A DNA stretch of 64,000 nt from Bartonella sp. JB63 (GCF_002022665.1 NZ_CP019788.1:744001-808000), one strand, 5' to 3'; positions 29,017 to 39,071 are shown, numbered from the stretch's first letter. Notes: generated from the sequence alone by a model not told the origin. Numbers and translations are program-made.

Positions 29017-29949
29017 ATGATAAAGTATTATATTAAATTTTTTATGTATCGTATTAAAATTATTATAAAAAATTGTTTTAATTTTTTTTGGGCATACCTA
29101 TTAATCGGTTTTTTAACTATTTTACGACATCTTCCTACTAATATTGGTTTTTCTTTCTTTTCCTGGTTAGCAAAAACATTTGGTCCTCTAGTACCCCGTC
29201 ATAAAATTGCGCTTGCCAATCTTAAAGCCGCATATCCAGAAAAAACGGAACAGGAACTATGCATAATTGCAATAGAAATGTGGGAAAATATGGGGAGACT
29301 TCTAGCCGAATATGTTTTTCTTGATAAAATTTTTGATTTTGACCCCAATACTGATAAGTTAGGATTGGTTGAAGTCAACGGCATTGAAATATTTCAACGA
29401 TTAAAGAACGAAAAAAAACCACATATTTTTTTCACAGCCCATACTGGAAATTTTGAGCTCCTTCCTATATGCGCCCAAAGTTTTGATCTTAATGTTACAG
29501 TATTATTTAGACCACCTAACAATCCTTATATTGCAAAACAAGTTCTTAAAGCTCGCAGAACTTCTATGGGACATCTTGTACCATCCAAAGCCGGTGCAGT
29601 TTGGGCACTAGCAGCTAAATTAGCAAAAGGTGAAAACGCCGGCGTACTTGTCGACCAAAAGTTTCGTCGAGGTATTCCTGGAACATTTTTCAACCGACCA
29701 GTTAAAACAAATCCTTTAATTATAAAACTTGCTCGACAATATAATTGCGATATTTATCCAGCACGTTGTATCCGATTAGCTGGAGGACGCTATCGTTTAG
29801 ATTTATACGAGCGTGTAGACCTACCACTTGATGAAAACAATGAAGTCAATCTAACCGCTTCCACACAAAAATTAAACGATATTGTTGAAACTTGGGTGCG
29901 TGAATATCCTGGACAATGGATGTGGTTTCATAAACGTTGGGATATATAA
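29017..29949 (+). CDS. lpxXL: Lipid A very-long-chain acyltransferase LpxXL
   Basis: This LpxL/HtrB-family inner-membrane acyltransferase has 310 residues from the ATG at 29017; a TTG at 29014 is possible. It moves the very-long-chain acyl group from AcpXL to lipid A. A membrane anchor lies near residues 15-38 (FNFFWAYLLIGFLTIL). The catalytic HxxxxE is in FFTAHTGNFELLP. VLVDQKFRRG and the C-terminal PGQWMWFHKRW are also family hallmarks. It ends the acpXL cluster. Confidence 0.9.
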   Translation: MIKYYIKFFMYRIKIIIKNCFNFFWAYLLIGFLTILRHLPTNIGFSFFSWLAKTFGPLVPRHKIALANLKAAYPEKTEQELCIIAIEMWENMGRLLAEYVFLDKIFDFDPNTDKLGLVEVNGIEIFQRLKNEKKPHIFFTAHTGNFELLPICAQSFDLNVTVLFRPPNNPYIAKQVLKARRTSMGHLVPSKAGAVWALAAKLAKGENAGVLVDQKFRRGIPGTFFNRPVKTNPLIIKLARQYNCDIYPARCIRLAGGRYRLDLYERVDLPLDENNEVNLTASTQKLNDIVETWVREYPGQWMWFHKRWDI

Positions 29950-29978
29950 TAATTATTAATCAATAGAAGAGACATTAA

Positions 29979-30705
29979 ATGCTAGATATCAATGACCTTA
30001 TTGCAATTGCAGCTAACATTACGAAATCGTGAAAATGGTTGCGATTAGAATATCAAACAAACTTTTGAGTCTATTATACTTTATATGCTTGAAAAAGTTT
30101 ATGAAGTTATTGATGCCATTGAACGAAGCAATCAAATACACCATGATCGTGCTATAGAAAAAAGTTTTACTTTTACTGCAAAAATGTTTACTCTCATTCC
30201 CATTTTTCTGGAAATACAGAGCAAAAAAACTGTGGTCTCGTAGAAGAGATAGGAAACATATCAAGAAAATAAAGAAAAATGAATAGAAAAAACAACACGT
30301 AATATAGGATACTAACATGTTATCTTACACAAGTAAATTAGCCTAACTAACTGATCAAAAAGCACTCGTTTTACAAAATACAGCTGCCAAAATTGGTTTT
30401 GAATAATATGAAAGTGATAAAATTTTTACGAAAATCAAATAAGAATTTAATAAACTAAAAGAGGTAATAAAAATCGAAAAAAATTCAAATATAAAAATAG
30501 AATTCTGTGATCTTTATTTCACGATATTGAATCTCACCATCACTTGAATATTGATCCATAAAAAGTACTTAAAAAAAAACTAATATAAAATTTTCGAATT
30601 GCTTTGCGAATATTGAGGAAAATCTACCAGCTCAGCCTAACCTAAAATGCTGACCGATGTATTTCTAAAGGAAATGAAAGATCTTTGGAAGAAAGTCAAA
30701 AATAA
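29979..30705 (+). pseudogene. mazG: Degraded MazG nucleoside triphosphate pyrophosphohydrolase
   Basis: MazG removes noncanonical NTPs. Fragments of it appear in order but in different frames. MLDINDLIAIAANIT comes first. Then LRNRENGCD and a stop replacing Trp, followed by QTFESIILYMLEKVYEVIDAIER. The HPHVFG region survives as THSHFSGNTEQ, then KALVLQNTAAKIGFE. The end reads NIDP, stop, KVLKKKLI, stop, and ERSLEESQK. At least two frameshifts and several in-frame stops make this a pseudogene. The original start (29979) has an AGAAGAGA-type ribosome-binding site. It lies directly after lpxXL. Confidence 0.85.
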
Positions 30706-30780
30706 ATAATAATAAGAAAAAGCTATTTAGAATAACTTAAGATATAATTAAAAATATCATATAAGTAACTGTTATTTAAT

Positions 30781-31161
30781 TCAATTTTTCTTATATATCT
30801 CACTTATCTGATTTTGTGAAGCAGGACGAATCTCTACCGATTCACCGCACCCACAGGCTGAAACTTGATTAGGATTATTAAATATAAAACCTGAACGAAG
30901 CGTTGTAACCTCATAATCCATCTGCGTTCCTAATAAAAATAATACTGCATCCCGTGCAATAAAAACACGAGCACCGTTAACTTCAACAATATCAGCATCA
31001 TCATGCATTTCTTCTGTTACAAGAGCTATTGTATACTCCATACCCACACATCCACCCTTCTTGACACCAACAAGAATACCGTGTGCAGTTTTTGTTTCCA
31101 TAATAGTTTTAATGCGATTTATAGCAGCTTCTGTTAAACTTATTATTGAAAAATGGCTCAT
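30781..31161 (-). CDS. sufA: A-type iron-sulfur carrier (SufA/IscA-like)
   Basis: This 126-residue HesB/IscA-family protein delivers Fe-S clusters or iron. The three conserved cysteines are in KGGCVGMEY and SACGCGES. A nonstandard tail of about 15 residues follows (ASQNQISEIYKKN). It stands alone here, with no suf genes next to it, so the choice between SufA, IscA and ErpA is uncertain. Confidence 0.88.
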   Translation of the reverse strand: MSHFSIISLTEAAINRIKTIMETKTAHGILVGVKKGGCVGMEYTIALVTEEMHDDADIVEVNGARVFIARDAVLFLLGTQMDYEVTTLRSGFIFNNPNQVSACGCGESVEIRPASQNQISEIYKKN

Positions 31162-31360
31162 CGCTTACTCTTCTTTCACTGAACAAGAATTTTAACTGTA
31201 ATAATATTTTTTTGCTATTAAAAAATAAATGTCAGACTAAGCAAATCAAATTATGTACATATTAGTACTTTTTTCCTACCACAAAAGAGTATTTTGATAG
31301 ATTTGATTTTGTTTTTTTCTTGCCTTTAAAGAAACAGTCGTTTAGTCGTGCTGGATAATT

Positions 31361-31437
<77 letters not shown>

Positions 31438-31556
31438 TTTATCGAAAATATGAAGAATTACGCTTCCTAAAGAAAAAACTTCTCCAATTCTCATATATAA
31501 TTTTGAAACCCTACTCTTTTTATATAAAGAATCTTCAAACTTTCCCTTCAAGAAAA

Positions 31557-31587
31557 CATAAAAAACGCGAGATCTTTATCCCGCGTT
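31557..31587 (-). terminator. Rho-independent terminator after the small heat-shock gene
   Basis: On the minus strand AACGCG and CGCGTT form the stem ends, with a GA/TC extension around an AT-rich loop. A run of T residues follows. It lies 26 bases after the hsp20 stop codon. Confidence 0.78.
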
Positions 31588-31612
31588 ACTTAAATAACTT
31601 AGAAAATTATAA

Positions 31613-32110
31613 TTATTCTTTTGCCTTAAACTCTAAGCTTTCTGTACATGCACTATGATTATTGCTATTTTTAATAACAGATGGTGTTGCTTGCACAACT
31701 ATCTTCCTTGGTTTTAATTCAGCTGGCACCTCTCTTTTAAGTTGAATATGAAGAAGGCCATCACTTAATTCTGCTCCAATAACCTTAACATGATCAGCTA
31801 AATGAAAACGTCGCTCAAAAGCACGTGAGGCGATTCCTCGATAAAGAAACTCACGTCCAGCACCATCACTTTCAGGCATTTTTTCACCTTTAATGGTCAG
31901 CTGATTACAATGCATTTCAATATCGATTTCATTCTGTGAAAAACCAGCAACAGCCATAGAAATTCTATAAGAATCCTCACTTAAACGCTCAATATTATAT
32001 GGTGGATAAGAAGAAATATCATCTAGTTGTGTCCTAGAATCAAACCAATTAAGAAGATGGTCAAAACCTACTGTTGAACGATAAAATGGCGAAAAATCTA
32101 CTTGACGCAT
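31613..32110 (-). CDS. Small heat-shock protein (Hsp20/alpha-crystallin)
   Basis: This 165-residue holdase chaperone prevents aggregation. The start MRQVDFSPFYRSTVGFD is typical of rhizobial IbpA-type proteins. The alpha-crystallin domain covers YRISMAVAGFSQNEIDI to LLHIQLKREVP. The C-terminus has an IVV-type motif. An excellent AAGGAGGG lies seven bases before the ATG at 32110, so this start is chosen over an upstream in-frame codon at 32170. The ribosome-binding site lies in a possible thermosensitive hairpin. Confidence 0.93.
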   Translation of the reverse strand: MRQVDFSPFYRSTVGFDHLLNWFDSRTQLDDISSYPPYNIERLSEDSYRISMAVAGFSQNEIDIEMHCNQLTIKGEKMPESDGAGREFLYRGIASRAFERRFHLADHVKVIGAELSDGLLHIQLKREVPAELKPRKIVVQATPSVIKNSNNHSACTESLEFKAKE

Positions 32111-32134
32111 AAGATTGCCCTCCTTTAGAGCGAC
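32111..32134 (-). promoter_or_regulatory. Possible RNA thermometer over the hsp20 ribosome-binding site
   Basis: In the mRNA the sequence UCGCU precedes the Shine-Dalgarno by a few bases. GCUCU can pair with AGGGC, placing AAGGAGG in the loop and stem. UYGCU next to the ribosome-binding site is the hallmark of ROSE elements in rhizobial hsp20 genes. The stem here is short, and the full multi-hairpin ROSE layout was not verified. Confidence 0.3.
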
Positions 32135-32386
32135 TATAATTGATCCTTCAAGTCTCCAAATGGCAGACATATTTGCAGACCAACAGTCCCATCATGGCGA
32201 CTGTATTGTTTATTTGGGAATAGATCTTTTTTATTTCAACTCTTTTTTCAATTCTTTTGCATCTTAATTTACAAAAACACTTATAAATAAAATAACTGTT
32301 TTTTAACCATTCATCAGCATTACAAGTAACAGAAACTTTTTTATCTTGCATCAACTTTTGCGCGTACATCAAATAAAGGATGCCAA

Positions 32387-33274
32387 TTGAAAACACCTTT
32401 TTATTCTATAAATTGGAATTTCCCTCTCTCTGATATGCATAGTAGCTATTTAAAAATAGCTAATGATCGTGAGATTCGATTTGCAATAATAAATTCTGCA
32501 ACAGAAAAAGCTAAAGGAACGGTTGTTATTCTGAAAAATTATGCAGATGCTATAGAAGAATATTTTTTACCAATGAATGAAATCTCCCAACGCGGTTTTT
32601 ATACTACGACATTCGATTGGTTTTATCGAGAGGAAAATCAACCTAATAAACCGAAATTGAATCGACATAATTATTTCGATATTAACAGTTATATTAATAA
32701 CTTATCAGAATTTCTTAAAAATTTTGTTTATCCAAATTGTCCTCCACCTTACTATATGGTTACTTATGGTATGGGAGGGTTAATAGCACTTAACGGATTA
32801 AATCTTATCAATTACCAATTCAATAGAATACTTTGCGTTTCTCCGCTTTTTGCTCCATTAGGCAATAAAACAAATAGTTTTCAACATAAATTAACACAAT
32901 TCTTTTCTGATATAGGCCTTGGCTTCTTACCTGTAAAAGGTGGAAAAAAATTAAAACAGGCAAATACAAATACGCACTCTAATCCTCTTTTCAATCCACC
33001 AACATCCAGATGGATGTCCTCAACACTCAATGCAATTGGCGCAATAAAAATAAATATACTTCACGGAAATTTACAAATTCCAACACTGTTTATCCTTGCT
33101 AATCAAAATAATATTGCGAATAATATTGAGGTGCGACAATTGTGCCGATTAACGCGCTTAACAGATAGTATCACAATTATAGGAGCTGAACTCGATACGA
33201 TAATGCGTAAAGAACACTATCGTAAACAGTTTTGGTCCTCATTTGATTCTTTTATTCCTAGTAATTATCAATAA
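32387..33274 (+). CDS. Alpha/beta-hydrolase (lysophospholipase-like) with lost catalytic residues
   Basis: The 295-residue protein follows the PldB-type hydrolase layout. The usual FDWRGQGGS segment reads FDWFYREENQ. The nucleophile elbow (normally AHSTG or HSMGG) is TYGMGGLIAL, with Gly128 at the Ser position. The C-terminal GARHEIL-type motif, which supplies the His, reads GAELDTIM, with Leu269 at that site. Two of the three catalytic residues are therefore gone while the reading frame is intact. The TTG start has AAGGA six bases upstream. It may be a pseudoenzyme or an early decay product. Confidence 0.72.
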   Translation: MKTPFYSINWNFPLSDMHSSYLKIANDREIRFAIINSATEKAKGTVVILKNYADAIEEYFLPMNEISQRGFYTTTFDWFYREENQPNKPKLNRHNYFDINSYINNLSEFLKNFVYPNCPPPYYMVTYGMGGLIALNGLNLINYQFNRILCVSPLFAPLGNKTNSFQHKLTQFFSDIGLGFLPVKGGKKLKQANTNTHSNPLFNPPTSRWMSSTLNAIGAIKINILHGNLQIPTLFILANQNNIANNIEVRQLCRLTRLTDSITIIGAELDTIMRKEHYRKQFWSSFDSFIPSNYQ

Positions 33275-33664
33275 ATACACACTTTTCACACTATTAAAAT
33301 ATTAGTCTACCATATAAACTTTCAATTAGAGAATAACAAAATAGCTTTTTAATATTAGCAGCTCCTAAAACTGACATAATTATGAAATTGATCTAATCTA
33401 TCTGATTAGAATCAGAAGAAGTGACGAGAAATAAAACTTGTAATTAAGTGAATCTAAAATACTCAAATGTTCGATTTCTGATCAAAATTATGTACATTAT
33501 GAATTTAAAAATTAGAAATAATAATGTGAATTCTGAATAATAGACAAGAAATTAACCATTTCGCCATTCATTTTTATTATAAGCATTTTTAGCTTTTCCT
33601 ATAAACGCTCTACATTGTATACGTCAATATGATAAATTTTGATAAATAAAAGCAACTGGACATA
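33275..33664. other. Intergenic region upstream of cpdR
   Basis: This 390-base AT-rich gap has one perfect 7-base inverted repeat, TCTAATC (33392-33398) and GATTAGA (33404-33410), with a 5-base loop. No T run follows, so it looks more like an operator or a small RNA stem than a terminator. I see no coding remnant. Confidence 0.4.
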
Positions 33665-34030
33665 ATGATGAAACGAATCTTGCTTGCAGAAGATGATAAC
33701 GATATGCGCCGCTTTCTAGCAAAAGCACTTGAACGTGCAGGTTATGAAGTTGCAGACTTTGATAATGGCGTTAGCGCATATGAATGTTTACAAGAAGAAC
33801 CATTTTCTCTTTTGCTTACTGATATCGTAATGCCAGAAATGGATGGAATTGAATTAGCACGACGTGCTACTGAAATTGATCCTGATTTACGAGTAATGTT
33901 CATTACAGGATTTGCAGCAGTCGCGTTAAATCCAAATCACGATGCTCCTCCTGATGCTAAAGTGCTTTCTAAGCCGTTTCATTTACGTGAATTAGTTAGT
34001 GAAATTGAAAAAATACTTATAGCTGCTTGA
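33665..34030 (+). CDS. cpdR: Single-domain response regulator CpdR
   Basis: CpdR is a receiver-only protein controlled by the CckA-ChpT phosphorelay. In its unphosphorylated form it directs ClpXP proteolysis of cell-cycle factors such as CtrA regulators. The 121 residues comprise only the receiver: acidic pocket AEDDNDM, phospho-acceptor Asp53 in LLTDIVMPEMDG, Thr in MFITGF and Lys in LSKPF. Two ATGs (33665, 33668) are possible. Its proximity to a possible polar-growth gene elsewhere in the window is not operonic. Confidence 0.92.
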   Translation: MMKRILLAEDDNDMRRFLAKALERAGYEVADFDNGVSAYECLQEEPFSLLLTDIVMPEMDGIELARRATEIDPDLRVMFITGFAAVALNPNHDAPPDAKVLSKPFHLRELVSEIEKILIAA

Positions 34031-34122
34031 AAAAAATACCCTTTTAAATTATTCGTATTTTATTATAAAAATTCAATTAAGCATTAACATTTATAGTTTT
34101 ATATGTGTATGTTGTATAAAAT

Positions 34123-34197
<75 letters not shown>

Positions 34198-34499
34198 GAT
34201 TTTTTATTTAACAGGTAATATAACGATTTACTGGTCTTTTTTAAAATGCGGAAATAAGATTTTATACTTTTCTTCTAAAATGTATCTGAAACAATATCTT
34301 TTTCTTAGTGTTTCTCCGTTTTTATAAACTCTTTAATCTTTGTGAATTGATCTTTTAGGAATAATTCTTTTACAAATTCAACATAGGCCTAACACAAGCA
34401 GCACTATCTTAAAAAACATATTATGCAATGATTTCTTTTATATTCCAAAGTATCTCTTTTCAGCTATAAATCATTATACAAATTGCGCTGCTCTTAATT
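34198..34499. other. Intergenic region between tRNA-Val and the permease
   Basis: This gap of about 300 bases is AT-rich. On the minus strand a short open stretch near 34330-34420 looks faintly coding but cannot be assigned to a family. An ACCAG...CTGGT repeat followed by T residues just after the tRNA might aid termination. Confidence 0.3.
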
Positions 34500-35870
34500 T
34501 TACATATTCCTTCTCTTGAAATTATAAAATTTAAGCGCATAAAAACAAATAACAAGCGAAGAAAGCCAAATAACACCTATAATCAACACTGGCCTTGTAT
34601 TATCAAAAAACCATAACAAAACAAAAATAAAAATCATAAATACAGTAGCAAAAATTGATCCTATTGGCCAAAATGGTATTGGGAATTTTAAATTACAGTG
34701 TTCTTCTGTAGACATTTTAAGTCGCATAAAAATTTGCGAAAGCAAAATCATCATCCAAACAAAAACTGTAGCAAATGTCGCCATTGCAGCAATGAGAAAA
34801 AAAAGATGATTGTGATAATAATAATTAAGAATAACACCAAAAATAAATATGGCAAATATTAATAAAATAACAAAAATTGGTATACCGTTTTTTGATAAAT
34901 ATTGGAATTTCTTCAATGCATAACCTTCCTGTGATAAACCATATATCATGCGAACCGCACCATACATTTCACTATTAATCGCAGAAACCACAGCTGTAAT
35001 AACAACAATATTTAAAATATGAGCTGCTGAAGAAATACCAAATCTTTCAAAAATTGTAACAAAAGGGCTACTAATAAGGCGAATTTCATTCCAAGGATAA
35101 AGAGACATTAAAACTGCTAAAGTTATAACATAAAAGAGCAAAATTCGAATTGGAATAGAATTAATTGCCTTTGAAATTGTTTTATCCGGATCCCGTGCTT
35201 CCATTGCTGCCATTCCAATAATCTCTACACCACCAAAAGCAAAAACAACAACACTAAAGCAAGCTAAAAAACCAAACAAACCATTTGGAAATACTCCACC
35301 ATTTTGCCATAAATTATAAATCCCAATAGTAGAGAATGTATTTGTATTCCAATCAAAAAAAATAATTGCTATGCCTAAAATAATCATAGTGATAATAGCG
35401 ACAATTTTTACGGAAGAAAGCCAAAATTCTAGCTCACCATATACTTTCGCTGCTGCTAGGTTAATACCGGTAATGATGAGGGTAATAGTCAATGTCCATA
35501 TCCAAGAAGCAACATCAGGATACCAAAAACTCATATAAGTTGCAAAAGCTGTAATATCAGCTAAACCAACAAGCACTACCTCAAAAACATATGTCCACCC
35601 TGTTAAAAAACCAGCTAATGGCGATATATAATTTGTAGCATAACGAGCAAAAGAACCAGGCAGTGGATTATGAATAATCATCTCACCTAAAGCACGCATA
35701 ACTATAAAAATAGCTAAGCCCGCAACACAATAAGCAATTAAAACACTTGGTCCAGCAAGATTAATCGCTTGTGCAGATCCATAAAAAAGCCCTGTCCCAA
35801 TGGCAGAACCAAGAGCTAAAAATATAATCTGACGCTGATTTATACCCCGTTTAAGCTCATTTGTTTTCAT
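34500..35870 (-). CDS. Amino acid permease (APC superfamily, AAT-type)
   Basis: This 456-residue inner-membrane transporter has about 12 hydrophobic helices. The AAT-family N-terminus is clear: LKRGINQRQIIFLALGSAIGTGLF. The consensus ALGEMIIHNPLPGSFARYA follows. The specificity cannot be read from sequence. The degraded hutH lies upstream on the same strand, so it may once have been a histidine or urocanate-pathway transporter (inference). The ORF itself appears intact. Confidence 0.85.
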   Translation of the reverse strand: MKTNELKRGINQRQIIFLALGSAIGTGLFYGSAQAINLAGPSVLIAYCVAGLAIFIVMRALGEMIIHNPLPGSFARYATNYISPLAGFLTGWTYVFEVVLVGLADITAFATYMSFWYPDVASWIWTLTITLIITGINLAAAKVYGELEFWLSSVKIVAIITMIILGIAIIFFDWNTNTFSTIGIYNLWQNGGVFPNGLFGFLACFSVVVFAFGGVEIIGMAAMEARDPDKTISKAINSIPIRILLFYVITLAVLMSLYPWNEIRLISSPFVTIFERFGISSAAHILNIVVITAVVSAINSEMYGAVRMIYGLSQEGYALKKFQYLSKNGIPIFVILLIFAIFIFGVILNYYYHNHLFFLIAAMATFATVFVWMMILLSQIFMRLKMSTEEHCNLKFPIPFWPIGSIFATVFMIFIFVLLWFFDNTRPVLIIGVIWLSSLVICFYALKFYNFKRRNM

Positions 35871-36248
35871 CTCTACCCTTCTTCAATATCATCACAGCCT
35901 TTACAGAAACGAAATTGGCAGATTAAATTAATAAGAACCGAAGCCGATTGAAATGTGAAAAAAACTCTAAAAGATCTGAAGGATTTGAATTTTTATTTTC
36001 TTTACTTTTATAAAAGAATACAATTCATAGCGGCTAAGATACATAATTTTATTTTGTATGGTAATGTGACATATACCGTTTAGAATAAAAAAACTGCATT
36101 CTTCCTTCCCCTTCAACTTTGAGGAAATATACCGATAACAGGGTCTTTGTGTTATGATAATACACACAAACCCTATTAGTTAAACTAAGCAGTTTCTCGA
36201 TTTATCAAAAAAAAATCCAATGAGCAAGCATCATAAAAAAACGAATCT
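35871..36248. other. Intergenic region between the permease and hutH remnant
   Basis: This region holds the likely promoter of the permease. I recognise no coding remnant, repeat or RNA; the short open frame here has no family likeness. Confidence 0.4.
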
Positions 36249-37751
36249 TTAACCTCTCTCTTCATAACTGGCTGATCGTAGCTTCAAATTAATTGCTTCT
36301 GGTAAAATCGATAATAAGTATCCTTCACCTACAAATGCACGTGCCTTCTCAAGATCTGGAGCTATATAGCGATCTTTCTCTAGAATTTTAATATGTGCAC
36401 GTAAGTGATTCATAACAGATTGTAAAAGGGACTCGTTTTAAAAGGAGCGCGATATTCAATTCCTTGTGCTGCAATAAGTGTTTCGATACCAATAATAGTA
36501 AAATCACTCATTACCAATAAGCGATGAGCGCCATAAAAAGCCATTGAAACGTGATCTTCTTGATTTGTTGAGTTGGTGCTGAATCAACCAAAGCAGGACG
36601 TACCATTTGTTTATTTTCAGACATTAAAGCAGCTGCTGCCACTTCAGCAATCATGAAACCCAGAATTAAGCCCTGCATTTTGCAGCTAAAAAAGCTGGAA
36701 GTTCATAAGAGATTACTTGATCAACCATAAGAGTAATCTGATCAGCAGCAAATGCTAAAGGCTCAGCATGAAAATTTCCACCTGATACAATATCACTCTT
36801 CCTTTAAATTAGCGAATTATTTGTAAGTGCATTTGCTTCAATAATTAATGTTTTCGCTGCTGCCATCAGAATATCAAAACATACACCCATAACTTGTGGT
36901 TAACAACGTATACAATAAGGATCCTGGACACGATTATCTTCACACAAATGTGCCTCCCGAATTTCTGAACCTTCTATAAGCTTTTCTAATGCCTGTGACA
37001 CAATAATTTATCCATAATGGCTACGTAGAATATGAATATCAGGGTGAAATGGTGCTGTTGAACCTATCACAGTATCGATCGTTAATGCACCTGAAAGAAG
37101 TCCACCACACAATGCTCGATAACTATGGAAAAGACCTACAAGAACAAGCACTGTCGATGTTTGAGTATCATTAATCAGGGCTAAACCTTCTTTTGCCTCT
37201 AAAACAATATGGAATAATCCTGCTTTTTCTAAAGCAGCTTTCCCACTCATACGAATGTTTTGAAAAAACGCTTCCCCCTCTACTATCATAACAGCAGCCA
37301 TATGAGTAAGCGGAGCAAGATCACCTGATACACCTACTGATTCTTTTTCAGGAATGACAAGAATAAATCAATTTGCAAGCATTTTCTCTAGCAAATGTAC
37401 TATCCAAGCGAATACCCGAAGCACCTCGTCCCAGCGAAATAAGCTTCAAAGTCATCATTAGTCGTATAACATTTTCAGGTAAGGGCTCTCCTACTCCACA
37501 ACAATGTGATAAAATAAGATTTCTTTGTAAAATAGTCACATCATTTATATCAATTTTAATCGAAGCTAATTTGCCAAATCCAGTATTAATTCCATAAACT
37601 GGTTCACTGCCAGAAGCAATTTCAGCAATACAAGATGCTCCTTTTTTATAGTTAGATGTGTATCATGATGAAGCTTGCTCATTTTACCATCCCAATAAAT
37701 AAATTTAAGCTCATTCAAGGTGACTATTAGCTGGATTAATGTAATAGTCAT
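36249..37751 (-). pseudogene. hutH: Degraded histidine ammonia-lyase
   Basis: HutH deaminates histidine to urocanate. On the minus strand its parts occur in order: MTITL near 37751, then [20 protein letters not shown]. The middle fragment is [18 protein letters not shown], then [14 protein letters not shown]. The C-terminus is DRYIAPDLEKARAFVGEG. Several frameshifts and stops separate the fragments. The MIO-forming Ala-Ser-Gly region falls in a disrupted part. No hutU, hutG or hutI is present, so the pathway is lost here. Confidence 0.88.
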
Positions 37752-37818
37752 AATCTTCTTTCTTAATTTAAAGTAGTTTTTATATTTTTATAGAAGTATA
37801 AAATAGAGTGGAAAAATT

Positions 37819-37895
37819 TGGCGCACCCGACAGAATTCGAATCTGTGACCTCTGCCTTCGGAGGGCAGTGCTCTATCCAGCTGAGCTACGGGTGC
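37819..37895 (-). tRNA. tRNA-Arg (CCG)
   Basis: On the minus strand a 77-base cloverleaf starts GCACCCG and ends with CGGGTGC, discriminator G and encoded CCA. The anticodon stem CTGCC/GGCAG holds the loop CTCCGAA, giving CCG. The T arm CAGATTCGAATCTG-like sequence is standard. Confidence 0.95.
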
Positions 37896-38147
37896 TTAAA
37901 AATGAAGATTAATTATGCTCTTTTAACCGATCATACTCTCAGCTTCAATAATGAATTAATCCTTTCAAAAAATAATAAATACCTATCCTTGATAGAATTA
38001 TATTATTTTTTAATGCTATTTTGCATAAATGAGCTTTTGTTTTAATAAATTAATTTTCATATAAAATTCTTCCTTTTACTAAAACAATCGTTATATAAAG
38101 TTTTCAAATTCTAAAAAAATAAGTCGTGAATATCAGGACAATTTTTA

Positions 38148-38921
38148 ATGACTACACTACCAAGCCGTTTTCATTTCATTTCTGCCGAAACTGAAGAAGC
38201 TATCAAAGCTACCAATAAATTAACTTCCACTTATGGTCACTTTTCTCTTGAAGAAGCAGAGGTCATCGTTGCACTTGGTGGTGACGGAACAATGTTGCAA
38301 ACAGTACGAAATGTAATGAATACTGGAAAACCTATTTATGGTATGAATCGAGGTTCAATAGGGTTTCTGATGAATGAGTTTCATGAAAAAAAACTACCAA
38401 CCCGTATTGCTGCCGCACATAAAAAAGAAATCCATCCTTTACGCATGATAGCAAATGCACAACCCCAAGGACATATCGAAGCACTTGCAATCAATGAAGT
38501 ATCATTATTTCGTCAATCATATCAGGCTGCTAAAATTCGTATTAGCATTGATAATCAAGTCCGCATGGAAGAATTAATCTGCGATGGTATTCTTGTCGCT
38601 ACACCAGCAGGTTCTACCGCATATAACCTATCAGCACAGGGACCTATTCTACCTCTTATGGCACCTCTTATGATCCTTACTCCTGTTAGCCCTTTTCGCC
38701 CTCGAGGTTGGCATGGAGCCTTACTTCCAAATACAGCCACAGTGTGCTTTGATATGCTTGAATATGATAAACGCCCTGTCAATGCAGCCGCTGATAACGT
38801 TGAAGTAAAATCTGTTTATTCAGTTATCATTTCACCAGCAACAGAAATAACAGCCTCTATCCTTTTTGATCCAGATCATTCATGGGATGAACGCATCTTA
38901 TCAGAACAATTTCGTTATTAA
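38148..38921 (+). CDS. nadK: NAD kinase
   Basis: NAD kinase phosphorylates NAD to NADP. The 257-residue protein shows the GGDG motif in IVALGGDGTML, then INEVSLFRQ and the glycine-rich TPAGSTAYNLSAQGPILPL. Length matches alphaproteobacterial NadK. It is monocistronic between tRNA-Arg and the helicase gene. Confidence 0.95.
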   Translation: MTTLPSRFHFISAETEEAIKATNKLTSTYGHFSLEEAEVIVALGGDGTMLQTVRNVMNTGKPIYGMNRGSIGFLMNEFHEKKLPTRIAAAHKKEIHPLRMIANAQPQGHIEALAINEVSLFRQSYQAAKIRISIDNQVRMEELICDGILVATPAGSTAYNLSAQGPILPLMAPLMILTPVSPFRPRGWHGALLPNTATVCFDMLEYDKRPVNAAADNVEVKSVYSVIISPATEITASILFDPDHSWDERILSEQFRY

Positions 38922-39071
38922 TTTTTTATCATTCTTTCTGCGGATATATATTGGTTACAGTTGACTTTTTTTTAAATGCACCTTAACCCATTTTAAAAAG
39001 GATGAAATGTTGACTTGGCAATATCCTAAACAGTCAGATTAAAATTGCAGAGTAATCAGCAAAAAGAAAGA

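Noticed and set aside
30019-30318. A 99-codon open frame on the minus strand with a hydrophobic N-terminus
   Set aside because: It lies antisense to the mazG remnant, has no family likeness, and the plus strand clearly holds MazG fragments.
34330-34420. Faintly coding-looking stretch on the minus strand downstream of the permease
   Set aside because: It could not be linked to any family and contains several stops.
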